DNA from: SZAS-79 sp963844255
GTDB lineage: Bacteria > Pseudomonadota > Gammaproteobacteria > Burkholderiales > SG8-39
Direction of reading: 5' to 3'
Assembly: GCA_963844255.1 (NCBI GenBank)
Contig: CAWJNP010000003.1
Coordinates: 186,001 to 250,000 of the forward strand
DNA length: 64,000 nucleotides
Shown piece after piece: positions 26,304-38,066 of the stretch (position 1 is its first letter; each line of letters opens with the position of its first letter). Position numbers and translations under genes: made by a program. Under the pieces are notes generated by a model that was not told the DNA's origin, ran no database searches, and saw nothing but the letters and a program-made list of their open reading frames with translations.

Positions 26304-29300
26304 TCAGCCGACCCTGCGCCGGCAATTGCGGAACATGCGCATCCACGGCGAGTCCTCGCCCGATCCCTGCGGCGCCCAGGACATCTGTACTGAGCGGAAC
26401 ACGCGCTCCGGATGCGGCATGACGATGGAAAAGCGGCCGTCGGCCGTCGTCACGCCGGTGATGCCCTGCGGTGAACCGTTCGGGTTCTGCGGATACGTCT
26501 GTGCAACCCGGCCATGATGGTCGACGAAGCGCAGGCTGACAAGCGCGCGCTTCTCATGCGCGGGCGCATCGAACACCGCGCGTCCCTCGCCGTGCGCAAG
26601 CGCGATCGGCAGGCGGCTGCCGGCCATGCCCTCGAAAAACAGCGACGGGCCGGGCATCACCTCGACGGCGACGAACCGGGCCTCGAACTGCTCGGACCGG
26701 TTGCGCAGGAACGCCGGCCACTCGGCGGCGCCGGGGATCAGTTCCTTCAGCGCGCTCATCATCTGGCAGCCGTTGCATACGCCGAGGGCAAAGGTGTCGC
26801 TGCGGCGGAAGAAGGCTTCGAATCCGTCGCGCGCGCGGGGATTGAAGAGGATCGACTTTGCCCAGCCCTGCCCGCCGCCGAGCACGTCGCCATAGGAGAA
26901 GCCGCCGCACGCCGCAAAGCCCGCAAACGCGTCCAGGCGGACGCGCCCGGCGATGATGTCGCTCATGTGCACGTCCATCGCGTCGAACCCGGCGCGGTTG
27001 AACGCGGCCGCCATCTCGACCTGCCCGTTCACGCCCTGCTCGCGCAGGATCGCGACTTTCGGGCGCGCACCGGTCGCGATGAAGGGCGCGGCGACGTCCT
27101 CCGCCGGATCGAACGCGGGCGCAAACGGCAGTCCCGGATCGCCCGCATCGAGGAGTCGGTCGAATTCCTCGCGTGCGCAATCGGGATCGTCGCGCAATGT
27201 CTGCATGCGAAAGCTCGTTTCCGCCCAGGCGCGCTGCAGGTCGATGCGCTTCTCCGCAAACACCGGCTTCGCGTTGCGGCTGAAACGGATTTCGTCCTTG
27301 TCGTTGAGGAATCCGATCAAACTCGCATACTGGTGCACGCCCTCGGCGCGCAAGCAGTCCATCACGGCCTGCCGGTCGGCCGCGCGGATCTGCAGCACTG
27401 CACCCAGTTCTTCCGCGAACAGCGCTGCGAGCGCCCGATCGCGCACCCGGCCGGCGAGCTGTTCTTCGCCGTTGCGCTTGAATCCGTCGACATCCTCGGT
27501 CCACGCATCGAAGGCCAGCGCATCCAGGCTGATGGTCACGCCACAATGCCCGGCAAATGCCATCTCGCAGATGGTGGCGAACAATCCGCCATCCGAACGA
27601 TCGTGATAGGCAAGTACCCGCCCGGCTTTCGCCAGCGACTGCACCGCGCGGAAGAATCCCGCCAGCCGCTGCGGATCGTCGAGGTCCGGCGCCTCGGTGC
27701 CGAACTCGCCATGCACCTGTGCAAGGATGCTCCCGCCCAGGCGGTTACGCCCGAGGCCGAGATCAACCAGCAGCAGTTCGGTCTCGCCCGCATCGGTACG
27801 CAGCTGCGGTGTCAGCGTGGCACGCACATCGGTCACCGGCGCAAACGCCGTGACGATCAGCGACAGCGGCGACACGACCTCTTTCTGCTCACCCGACTCG
27901 CCCCAGGCCGTACGCATCGACAGCGAATCCTTGCCCACGGGAATGGCCACCCCGAGCGCAGGACAGAGCTCCAGCGCCACGGCCTTCACCGTATCGAACA
28001 GCGCGGCGTCCTCGCCGGGATAACCCGCCGCCGCCATCCAGTTGGCGGAGAGCTTCACGCGATCCAGCGAAACCACGGCCGCGGCCGCGAGGTTGGTCAG
28101 CGCCTCGCCCACGGCCATGCGGCCCGAGGCCGGTCCGTCGAGCAGGGCGATCGGCGTGCGTTCGCCGATCGCAAACGCCTCCCCCGCGTTGCCTTCGAAG
28201 TCGAGCAACGTGACCGCGCAATCCGCAACCGGCGTCTGCCAGGGCCCGACGAAGGGATCGCGCGAGCACAGGCCGCCGACGGTGCGGTCGCCGATCGAGA
28301 TCAGGAAGGTCTTGTCCGCCACCGTCGGATGGCGCAGGACGCGGTAGGCGGCGTCGCGCAGGTCGATCCCGGACACATCGAAAGCGCGCGGCGTGCGCGC
28401 GAGCCGCTTTACGTCGCGCAGCATCTTCGGCGGCTTGCCGAGCAGGGTTTCCATCGCGAGATTCACCGGCTCATCCCCGAGCTTGGGGTCGGCAACCACG
28501 AGCTGGCCGTCGGCGGTTGCCGTGCCGAGCACGGCGAACGGGCAGCGCTCGCGCTCGCAGAGGGCGCGGAAGCGTTCCAGGCTCGCAGGCGCAATCCCGA
28601 GCACGTAGCGTTCCTGCGCCTCGTTGCACCACAGCTCACGCGGCGACATGCCGGTATCTTCCGAAGGGATCGCGCGCAGATCGAACCGCGCGCCGCGGCC
28701 CGCGGAATGCGCAAGTTCGGGCATCGCGTTCGACAGGCCGCCCGCGCCCACGTCGTGGATCGACAGCACCGGGTTGTCCGCGCCGAGTTGCCAGCAGCGG
28801 TCGATGACCTCCTGCGCACGGCGCTGGATCTCGGCGTTGCCGCGCTGCACCGAGTCGAAGTCGAGATTCTCCGAATTGGCGCCTGCGCCCATGCTCGATG
28901 CGGCTCCGCCGCCCATGCCGATCAGCATGCCCGGTCCGCCGATCTGGATCAGCAGCGTACCCTCGGGCAGCGGTGACTTGGCCGACTGGTTGTCTGCGAT
29001 GTTGCCGATCCCTCCGGCCAGCATGATCGGCTTGTGATAGCCGCGCTGCACGCCCGCAACCTCGGCTTCGAAGACGCGGAAGTATCCCGCGAGGTTCGGG
29101 CGCCCGAATTCGTTGTTGAACGCCGCCGCGCCGATCGGGCCCTCGAGCATGATGTCCAGCGCAGAAACGATGCGGTTCGGGCGCCCCGGGTTGTTGTCAA
29201 TCTCCCAGGGCATCACCGCACCGGGGATGCGCAGGTTCGATACCGAAAAACCGGCGAGCCCGGCCTTGGGCTTGGCGCCGCGGCCGGTGGCGCCCTCGTC

Positions 29301-30259
29301 GCGGATCTCGCCGCCCGCGCCGGTCGCGGCGCCCGGAAACGGGCGAAATCGCGGTCGGGTGGTTGTGGGTCTCGCACTTCATCACCGTGTGGGTGAGCTC
29401 GGCGCGGGAACGATAGGCGCCCGATGCGTCCGGATAAAAGCGCTCCGCAACGCGTCCCTCCATGATCGCCGCGTTGTCGGTGTAGGCGAGTATGGTGCCC
29501 TGCGGGTTCGCCGCATGGGTGTGCCGGATCATGCCGAACAGCGACTCCTTCATCTCCACCCCGTCGACGATCCAGTCGGCGTTGAAGATCTTGTGCCGGC
29601 AGTGTTCGGAATTCGCCTGCGCGAACATCGTGAGTTCCGTGTCGGTCGGGTCGCGCCCCAGCGCCGCGTAGGCGGCCGCGAGGTAGTCGATCTCGTCCTC
29701 CGATAGCGCAAGACCCAGACGCGCGTTGGCCGCGCCCAGCGCAGCCCGCGGATCGGCGCCCAGCGGGACTCGCTGCAGCGGCCGCGGCGGCACATGACGG
29801 AACAGTGCATCGGCTTCGTCCTCGCCCGCCAGCACGGTTTCGGTCATCCGGTCGTGCAGCAGCGCGGCGATTGCATGGCGCTGCTTGCCCGTGGCCTCGC
29901 TTGCGGTCCGCACCCGGAACGCCGTGCCGCGTTCGATCCGCAGCACACCCGGCAGGCCGCACTGGCGGGCAATGTCGGTCGCCTTGGACGACCAGGGGGA
30001 GATCGTGCCGATGCGCGGCACCACCAGCAGCAGTTCACCGCGCGGCGGCGTACCGGAAGGCGCGGGACCGTAGGTCAGCAGGCGCTCGAGCAGCGCGCGT
30101 TCGCTCGCGGACAGCGAGCGCCGCGACTTCGACGAAATGGATGAATTCGGCAGCAAGGCCCTGGACACCGGGATGAATGGCCTTGAGTTGCGGAAGGAGC
30201 TTGGCGAGACGGAAATCCGACAGCGCGCTTGCGCCGCGCAGCTTGAGAATCGTGGACAT
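26304..30259 (-). CDS. purL: Phosphoribosylformylglycinamidine synthase (two frameshifts)
   Basis: The large single-chain FGAM synthase of proteobacteria, ~1,317 residues: an N-terminal PurS-like domain (MSTILKLRGASALSDFRLAK), two AIRS-like halves and a C-terminal class I glutamine amidotransferase with nucleophile Cys in LGVCNGCQMM. Hallmarks include ANSEHCRHKIFNADW, KCETHNHPTAISP and GGFSYGDVLGGGQGW. Two one-base insertions split the frame. One at about 30120 lies just after FIHFVEV. The other is C29340; removing it restores ISPFPGAATGAGGEIRDEGATG. Both halves are otherwise intact, so errors are likely. It catalyses the fourth step of purine synthesis. Confidence 0.94.
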
Positions 30260-30352
30260 CGCGGGCGGGGGCCGGTAAAGCTGAATTATACCCGCCCTTC
30301 CGGCACGATCATCGCGTCAACGCAGGCATGCCGGACGGGGGGCGCATACCGC

Positions 30353-33300
30353 TTAGCGTCGGATCGCCGGTTCCTTGCTGGTGCCCCCGAGCATCAGGGT
30401 ACCGCGCGCGAGGCCGGGCCCGCTTCCAAGTTCGGCGTTGATCCGTCCGCTGAGATTCCCGCCGGCATCGATCTCTGCGTTTCCGCTGCCGGTCAGCAGA
30501 CCTGCAGTCAGCTTCATGTCATGCAACTGCACCGTCCCCTTGCTGTAGATACCGAGGCCGGTGAGCTCGGAGAACAGGGTCCGGCCATTGGCCTGGCTGC
30601 GGCCAGATTGAAGCGAGCGTGCCAGATCGAAACTGCCGAGTACACCCTTGGTCACGCTGAACCGGCCTTCAATGCGCGCTTCCGCGCCGAGCTTGGCGGG
30701 CGCCGGTCCGCTCATGACGAATTTCCCCCGCGCATCCGCACGACCGTCCGACATCAGCGCGGGCGCGAGTACATTCACGTTCATCTGCTTGACCAGCACA
30801 TCGCCTTCGATGTTCCAGATTGCGCCCCAGCGTATCCTGGCGGTGCCCGAGAGACCGCCGTCGTAAATCCGCCCTTCCCACGCACTGACATTCATCTCAG
30901 TCGCAGTGACCGTGCCCTTCAGACTGAAATCGGACAGGTTGAGCCCGCTCACGAACGGCACCGCCATGGTTCCCGCCGTCAGCTCGACGGTCGCGGTGTC
31001 GCCTTCAGGCTGAATCTGCACGGCGATCTTGTTCTCGGCCGATGCCAGGATGGCCGAGCGCACTGCGCCGTCCGGCTTGAACGAAAGATCGATATCCAGC
31101 GGCGGCAGCGGCACGGGACCGTCCAGCTTGACGCCAATTGCAGTAAACCTGCCCACGACAAGCCCGTCACCTTTCATTTTCCCGAACAGCGCGGGGGCCA
31201 GATACGCCTGCGGCATGGCGAGCCCTTCGACGGCGATCTTGCTGAACGCCTTCTTCTCGGAGAACAGGCTGCCGATCTGCGGCACGGCACGAATGCTTAC
31301 GGCGCGCACGCCCTCTCCCGCCGTGATGTTCTCCATCCTGACCTCGATACCACTGATGACCGACAGATGCACCGAACCGATCTTCACCGGCTTGACCCAG
31401 CGCCTCGGTCGCTATCTTTTCGTAGGGTTCGGGCGCAATCGGTACGACGTGAAGCAAACCCAGGCCCGCAAGTACGAGTACGAAGAACGCGATCGCAACC
31501 GGTTTGCCCCATTTGACCGGACGGCGAAACTTTTCCGGTGCAGACGGTATCGAGGTGGGCTCGGGTTCCCGGCCGGACAGGCGCGTGCTCGTCGCTTCAC
31601 CCGCCTGGGCCTTGCGACCGGCCTTGGAGAGCTTCTTCTGGTCTGCCTTGACGTCGTCCAGATCGAGATCGTCGTCCGAGATCTCGATGTCTTCCTCCTC
31701 GGCAGCGCGTTTGGAGGTTGACGCCGCCGGCTTGACTGTGGCACTTGCCGCGCTTGCCGCGGCGGGCGCAACCTCCTTCGCCTTGCGCTTGCGCTCCTCG
31801 TCTTCCCGCTGCTTTTTTTCCTGCGCCTCAAGCGCCACGCGCTCCGCTTCTTCGCTTGCCAGTCGCTCCTCTTCCTCCTTGCGACGCTCTTCTTCCTCTT
31901 GCGACGCAGCGCTTCCGCCTCGCGACCTGCATTCTCTTCGGCGAGCTTCTTCGCCTTGTCTTCTGCCGCGCGCTTTTCGCGCTCCTCCGCTGCGTGCTTC
32001 TCGCGTTCCTCTGCTTCGCGCTTCTCGCGTTCTTCGTCGTCGCGCATCGAGAACGAGTCGAGATCAGCGAGCAGAGAATCGGTGGCGCTGGGCGCCGGGG
32101 TCTCAGGTGGCGATACCGCCGCTGCGGCAGCTGCCTGCGCCGCCTGCTCGCCACGTGCTTTGGCTTCCGCCTCTTCCTTCGCCTTGTTTTCCGCCGCGGC
32201 CCTGGCTACTTGCTCGGCTTCTTCCTTTGCTTTCTTTTCCGCCTCTTCTCCGGCCTTGCGCTCGGCCACAGCCTTTTCGTTGCGTTCGTCCTCTTCGCGC
32301 TTCAGCCGATCTGCCTCGAACTTTGCCTTGAGCTCGCTCTCGACGCGCGCAAGTTCCTGCCTTCTCAGCTCGGCCTTCTCTTCTGCTTCTTTCGCTATGC
32401 GTTCGGCTTCTTCCTTGGCTTTGCCTTCAGCCTCTTGCCTGGCCTTGCTTTCGGCGGCTTCGCGTTCTTCACGTTCGGTTTCTTCCCGCTTCAGACGATC
32501 CACTTCGAACTTGGCCTTGAGTTCCGCCTCGACCCTGGCTCGGATTTCCTCTTCTTCCCTGGCCTTGCGTTCGGCATCTTCCTTCGCCTTGCGTTCCGCC
32601 TCTTCCTTCGCCTTGCGTTCCGCCTCTTCCTTGGCCTTGCGCTCCGCTTCTTCCTTGGCCTTGCGCTCGGCTTCTTCCTTGGCCTTGCGCTCTGCTTCTT
32701 CCTTGGCCTTGCGCTCTGCCTCTTCCTTCGCCTTGCGCTCAGCCTCTTCCCTGGCGACACGCTCGGCTTCTTCCTTCGCCTTGCGCTCGGCTTCTTCCTT
32801 GGCCTTGCGCTCGGCTTCTTCCTTGGCCTTGCGCTCGGCTTCTTCCTTGGCCTTGCGCTCGGCTTCTTCCTTCGCCTTGCGCTCGGCTTCTTCCTTGGCC
32901 TTGCGCTCGGCTTCTTCCTTCGCCTTGCGCTCAGCCTCTTCCCTGGCGACACGCTCGGCTTCTTCCTTCGCCTTGCGCTCGGCTTCTTCCTTGGCCTTGC
33001 GCTCGGCTTCTTCCTTGGCCTTGCGTTCGGCTTCTTCCTTGGCCTTGCGCTCGGCTTCTTCCTTCGCCTTGCGCTCGGCTTCTTCCTTGGCCTTGCGCTC
33101 TGCCTCTTCCTTCGCCTTGCGCTCAGCCTCTTCCCTGGCGACACGCTCGGCTTCTTCCTTCGCCTTGCGCTCTGCTTCTTCACGCGCCGCGCGCTCCGCT
33201 TCGGCCCGTGCTCGTTCTTCCTCAAGCTTTGCCTTCAGCTCGGCCTCGATGCGCGCGCGTTCTTCGGCATCCTTGCGCGCACGTTCCGCGGCTTCCCGTT

Positions 33301-34145
33301 CAATACGCTCGACTTCCTCCCTGGCCTTTCTCTCAGCCTCTTCGCGCGCATGGCGTTCAGCTTCAAGCTTGGCGCGCTCTTCCTCCAGCTTCGCCTTGAG
33401 TTCTTCCTCAAGCTTCGCCCTGACTTCGGCCTCCATCCGTGCGCGGTCTTCCGCATCCTTGCGCGCCTTTTCTTCGGCTTCGGCCCTGGCTTTGGATTCG
33501 GCTTCGGCCTCTGGCCTTGGCTTCAGCTTCGGCTTGTGCTTTTGCCCTGGCTTCCGCCTCCGCCTTTGCCTTGGCGTCCGCTTCCGCCTTTGCGCGCGCC
33601 TGCGCGGCGGCGGCCGCCTTCGCGCGCACTTCAGCCTCGACTTTTGCGCGCGCGGCCGTAAGCGCAGCCGCTTTCGCCTTCGCCTCCGCTTCCTGGCGCG
33701 CCTTGAAGTCGAGTCCCTGGTCTTCCGAACCCCGCTGTGACGCCGCGCGCGCCTGGGCCGCAAGGTCGATCTTCGGTTTGGGCGCAGCCGGCTGCTTGGA
33801 CGGCATCGTCAGTGCTTGCGTGAAATCCAGTTCCTCGCCTGCGTCCGCCGGCGCTGGCGGCGGCGGTGGAGGGGGGGCTGCCGTCTGTCCCGAAGAGGCC
33901 GGTCTGGACGGTGCCGCAGCCGCCGCGGACAGTTCCCGCACAAAGCCGTCCTTCTCCAGCTTCTGCAGCAGCTGGAAGAACTTCCCCTGGTCGATCTTCT
34001 CGAACTTCCGGTTGATTTCCGCCGCAGACGTTTTGCCGTCCACCGAAGCGAGTACGGAGCGATCCGCGCGCGACAGAATGCTGGACTTGCCGGAAGCCTC
34101 CAGCATGCCTTTGCCGGTCTTGGAATAGATCGAAGAGCCGTCCAT
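30353..34145 (-). CDS. Giant single-alpha-helix protein with C-terminal AsmA-like domain (three frameshifts)
   Basis: One gene of ~1,264 residues in four consecutive frame segments. Order: (1) residues 1-~75, a small winged-helix-like domain (YSKTGKGMLEASGKSSIL, LASVDGKTSAAEINRKFEKI); (2) a Pro-rich linker; (3) an Ala/Lys/Glu-rich then extremely charged segment of ~550 residues built from AERKAKEE-type octads, like TolA or ER/K single helices; (4) an acidic linker; (5) one membrane helix (PVAIAFFVLVLAGLGLLHVV); (6) a ~350-residue AsmA-like domain beginning IAPEPYEKIATEALGQPVKI. Breaks are at T33512 (insertion), ~31895-31900 (one G lost, restoring RRKEEEERRKEEEE) and C31391 (insertion). Topology suggests a cytoplasmic N-terminus and a periplasmic C-terminus. 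The function is unknown; an envelope-linked role is inferred. Confidence 0.75.
32559..33182 (-). repeat. 26 tandem 24-bp units with a 192-bp higher-order period
   Basis: Twenty-six consecutive 24-bp units encode the octad AERKAKEE and its variants. The variant unit beginning CTGGCGACACG (encoding the AERVAREE octad) recurs exactly at 32751, 32943 and 33135, i.e. every 192 bp (8 units). Blocks 32751-32942 and 32943-33134 differ at only 3 of 192 positions; block 32559-32750 is more diverged. All units keep the frame. This is a segmentally amplified coding repeat inside the giant single-helix gene. Confidence 0.92.
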
Positions 34146-34219
34146 TTTTCTTCAGGTAGTCCGGTTGGCTGGGCTGCGATTGTCGAGGCTGATTGTAATA
34201 TGGTACCGACGCAGGCGCG

Positions 34220-37200
34220 CTACTCCGGCGCCCCGTACCCCCCGCCACCGGGAGATTCGATCACAAATACGTCTCCGGGGTTCATTTCGATCCTGTCCGA
34301 GTGCGCAAGTTCCACCACGCTGCCGTCGGCGCGCTCGACCCAGTTACGGCCGGCCAGTGCGTCCTTTCCCCCAGCCATGCCATGCGGCCGGATGAGGCGG
34401 TGCCCGGACAGTATGGCCGCGGTCATCGGTTCCAGGAAGCGTACCCGACGCACCCCGCCGTGCCCGCCACGCCAGCGGCCGCGGCCGCCCGAGTCCTTTT
34501 TCACCTCGAAACTCTCCAGCAGCACCGGGAAGCGCCACTCGAGCACTTCCGGGTCGGTCAATCGGGAATTCGTCATATGGGTCTGCACCACGTCGGCGCC
34601 GTCGAAACCGGGACCTGCGCCCGAGCCGCCGGCGACGGTTTCATAGTACTGGTAACGCGCGTTGCCGAATGTGAAGTTATTCATGGTTCCCTGCGAGGCG
34701 GCCATGACGCCGAGGGCGCCATACAGGGCGTCGGTGATGCACTGGGAGGTCTCGACGTTTCCCGCAACCACCGCCGCCGGGTAGCGCGGATTCAGCATGC
34801 ACCCCTCCGGGATGATCACGTTGAGCGGTTTCAGACACCCTGCGTTGAGTGGAATATCGTCATCCACCAGCGAGCGGAAGACGTACAGCACGGCGGCCAT
34901 GCATACGGCGCGGGGCGCGTTGAAGTTGTTCGGCAGTTGCCCGGTTGTGCCGGTGAAATCGATGGTGGCACTGCGGCGGTCTGCACCGATCGAGATCTTC
35001 ACGCGGATCCGCGCTCCGTTGTCCAGCGGATAGTCGAAGGCGCCGTCCTTCAGCACCCCGATCACGCGACGCACGGACTCCTCGGCATTGTTCTGCACAT
35101 GACGCATGTAGGCGCGGACGACATCGAGGCCGAAGTGTTCCACCATGCGGCGCAATTCCTGCACGCCTTTCTCGTTGGCCGCGATCTGCGCCTGCAGGTC
35201 AGCCAGGTTCTGCATCACATTGCGCACCGGATAGCGGCCCGAGGTCAGGAGCTCGATGGTCTCTGCCTCGCGGAACCGGCCGCCTTCCACGAGCAGGAAG
35301 TTGTCGATCAGCACGCCCTCCTCGTCCACGGTCTTCGAATCCGGCGGCATCGAGCCCGGCGTGATCCCGCCGATGTCCGCATGATGGCCGCGCGAACCGA
35401 CGTAGAACAACACTTCGTCCCGGGCCTCGTTCCACACCGGCGTGATCACGGTCACGTCCGGCAGGTGGGTGCCGCCGTTGTAGGGGGCGTTCAGGACGAA
35501 TACGTCACCCGGCTTCATGCGGGCCGCATTCTCGCGGATCACGGTCTTGATCGATTCACCCATCGAGCCCAGGTGCACCGGCATGTGCGGCGCATTGGCG
35601 ATGAGATTCCCCGCTGCATCGAATAGCGCACAGGAAAAGTCGAGGCGTTCCTTGATGTTCACCGAGTAGGCGGTGTTCTGCAGGCGCAGGCCCATCTGCT
35701 CGGCGATCGACATGTACAGGTTGTTGAAGATTTCGAGCATCACCGGATCGGCCTCGGTGCCGATCGCCACCTGCGTTTCGCGCGCGACCACGCGCTCGAG
35801 CACCAGATGGTTGGCGCTGGTCACCTCTGCGCGCCAGCCGGGCTCGACGACCGTGGTTGCGTTGGCTTCCGCAATGATCGCCGGTCCGTCCAGCCGGCTG
35901 CCTGCGCCCAGTTCATCGCGCCGATAGACGGGCGTATCGTGCCAGCGGCCGCCGCCGTACATCCGTACCCTTCCCGCCTCCGTGACCGCGGCGAGTGTGG
36001 GCGCGGCACCTGCTTCGGCCTTGGTTTCGGAGGCACCGATCGCCTCGGCCGACACCGCCTCGACAATCAGCACCTTGCCCTGCATCAGAAAACTGTACTG
36101 CTGGCGATAGGCCTCCTCGAAACGCGCGACCATGTCCGCGCGCGGTCCGAATGCGACGACCAGTGCGGTATCGGTACCCTCGTACTTGAGGTGCACCCTG
36201 CGCACCACCCGGATGCGGACTTCTTCCACACCCTGCGAGAGAAGCTCGCCACGCGCTTCCAGCGCGAGCGCGTCAAGCGCCCTGCCCAGCACCTCGTCGC
36301 TCTCCTCGAGTCGTGCCTCGACGGCCTGCTGGCGCATCGCGGTCTGGTCGGCCAGTCCCATGCCGTAGGCCGAGAGCACGCCGGCAAACGGATGGATGAA
36401 CACCCGCGTCATCGCCAGCGCGTCGGCCACGAGGCAGGCGTGCTGGCCGGCCGCACCGCCGAAGCAGCACAGCGTGTATTCGGTGACGTCGTGGCCGCGC
36501 TGCACGGAGATGTGCTTGATGGCGTTCGCCATGTTGCCCACCGCAATCTGCACGAAGCCCTCCGCCACCGCCTCGGGCGTGCGCGCGTCGCCCGTGGCCG
36601 CATGGATTTCGCGCGCCAGCGCGGCGAACTTTTCGCGCACCACGTCCGCATCGAGCGGTTCATTTCCGTCCCGGACCGAACACCGGCGGGAAGAATGCCG
36701 GCTGGATCCGTCCGAGCATGACGTTGGCATCGGTGACCGCGAGCGGGCCGCCGCGACGGTAACTCGCCGGCCCGGGGTTGGCGCCCGCGGAATCCGGCCC
36801 GACGCGGTAGCGCGCACCGTCGAAATGCAGGATCGAGCCGCCGCCCGCAGCAACGGTGTGGATGCTCATCATCGGCGCGCGCATGCGCACCCCGGCGACG
36901 CGGGTCTCGAATTCGCGCTCGAACTCGCCCGCATAGTGGGACACGTCCGTTGAAGTTCCCCCCATGTCGAAGCCGATGATCCGGTCGAAACCTGCGGACA
37001 GCGAGGTACGCACCGCGCCGACGATCCCGCCGGCGGGCCCCGAAAGGATTGAATCCTTCCCCTGGAAGCTCCGCGCATCGGTCAGGCCGCCGTTGGACTG
37101 CATGAACATCACGCGAACACCGGCGAGTTCGCCCGCGACCTGCTCCACGTAACGACGCAGGATCGGCGAGAGGTAGGCGTCGACCACCGTGGTATCGCCG

Positions 37201-37860
37201 CGGCCGACCAGTTTCATGAGCGGACTCACGCGGTTCGATATCGAGATCTGGGTGAATCCGGCCGCGCGCGCGAGCTCGGCCACCTTTTCTTCATGCTGCG
37301 TGTAGCGGTAGCCGTGCATGAACACGATCGCGACCGAGCGCAGTCCGCGCGCATACGCTGCGGCAAGATCCGCGCGGGCTTTCGTCTCATCCAGCGGCAC
37401 CAGAATTTCGCCGCGCGCGGCGATCCGCTCTTCGACCTCGAGCACCTCGGCGTAGAGCATCTCCGGCAGGATGATGTGGCGGTCGAAGATGCGCGGCCGG
37501 TTCTGGTAGGCGATGCGCAGCGCGTCGCGAAAACCGCGCGTGATCATCAGCAGGGTGCGCTCGCCCTTTCTTTCCAGCAGCGCGTTGGTGGCCACGGTCG
37601 TGCCCATCTTCACGGCCTCGATCTTTTCGGACGGGATCGGGTCGCCTTGCGGAACGCCGAGCAGCTCGCGGATGCCCTGGATCGCCGCATCGGGGTAGCG
37701 GTCCGGGATTCTCGGACAGCAGCTTGTGCGTCAGAAGCGTGCCGTCGGGACGGCGCGCGACCACGTCGGTAAACGTGCCGCCCCGATCAATCCAGAACTG
37801 CCAGCGGGGCGAGTGGGGATTCTTGCCGGAACCGTCTGTGGAATTCGATGAGGAATGCAT
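34220..37860 (-). CDS. 5-oxoprolinase / hydantoinase, fused HyuA-HyuB (two frameshifts)
   Basis: A ~1,213-residue enzyme that joins hydantoinase A and B modules, as in ATP-dependent 5-oxoprolinase (OplAH). The A part begins FWIDRGGTFTDVVARRPDGT and has MGTTVATNALLERKGER, GFDMGGTSTDVSHY and GPAGGIVGAV. The B part starts near DPVMLEIFNNLYMSIAEQMG and contains NAPYNGGTHLPDVTVITPV, GSRGHHADIGGITPGSMP and the ending DVFVIESPGGGGYG. Frame breaks lie in homopolymers at 37705-37707 (one G too many; repair gives SENPDRYPDAAIQGI) and 36670-36672 (one C too many; repair gives FGPDGNEPLDADVV). It hydrolyses 5-oxoproline to glutamate with ATP, or related imides. It is divergent from the YcsI/TRAP operon. 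Confidence 0.88.
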
Positions 37861-38066
37861 TGCTGAAAATCGCCAGAAAGGGAATGGATGGGCAGGGGCC
37901 GCGTATTCTAACTGCCGGCTTCGTACGTCCCCGGTGCCAAATTGCCGCGCATGCATATTCCCCCAGGCTCGGTCTGGCTGACCGTGCTTCTCGGACTCCT
38001 CGTGCGCAAGACCGGAGTGGCCTAGAATCCGGAACCAGTATTCACCCATGACTCGGACACAATCCC

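Noticed and set aside
26514..28976. An 820-codon plus-strand frame opposite purL
   Set aside because: purL on the minus strand has every family motif; the antisense frame is His/Arg-rich with no recognisable domain, a usual shadow in high-GC genes.
32559..33182. CRISPR array suggested by regular short repeats
   Set aside because: The 24-bp units are contiguous with no spacers, stay in one codon frame and encode a charged helix.
31745..33740. Long plus-strand frames (613 and 638 codons) opposite the giant single-helix gene, one Leu/Phe-rich and one Ser/Ala-rich
   Set aside because: They are the antisense of a repetitive Lys/Glu/Arg coding repeat, with monotonous composition and no family motif. 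The minus-strand reading has recognisable domains at both ends.
26304..37860. Calling purL and the 5-oxoprolinase pseudogenes
   Set aside because: Each break is one base, repair gives exact family motifs, and there are no other lesions. Annotated as genes with probable sequence errors.
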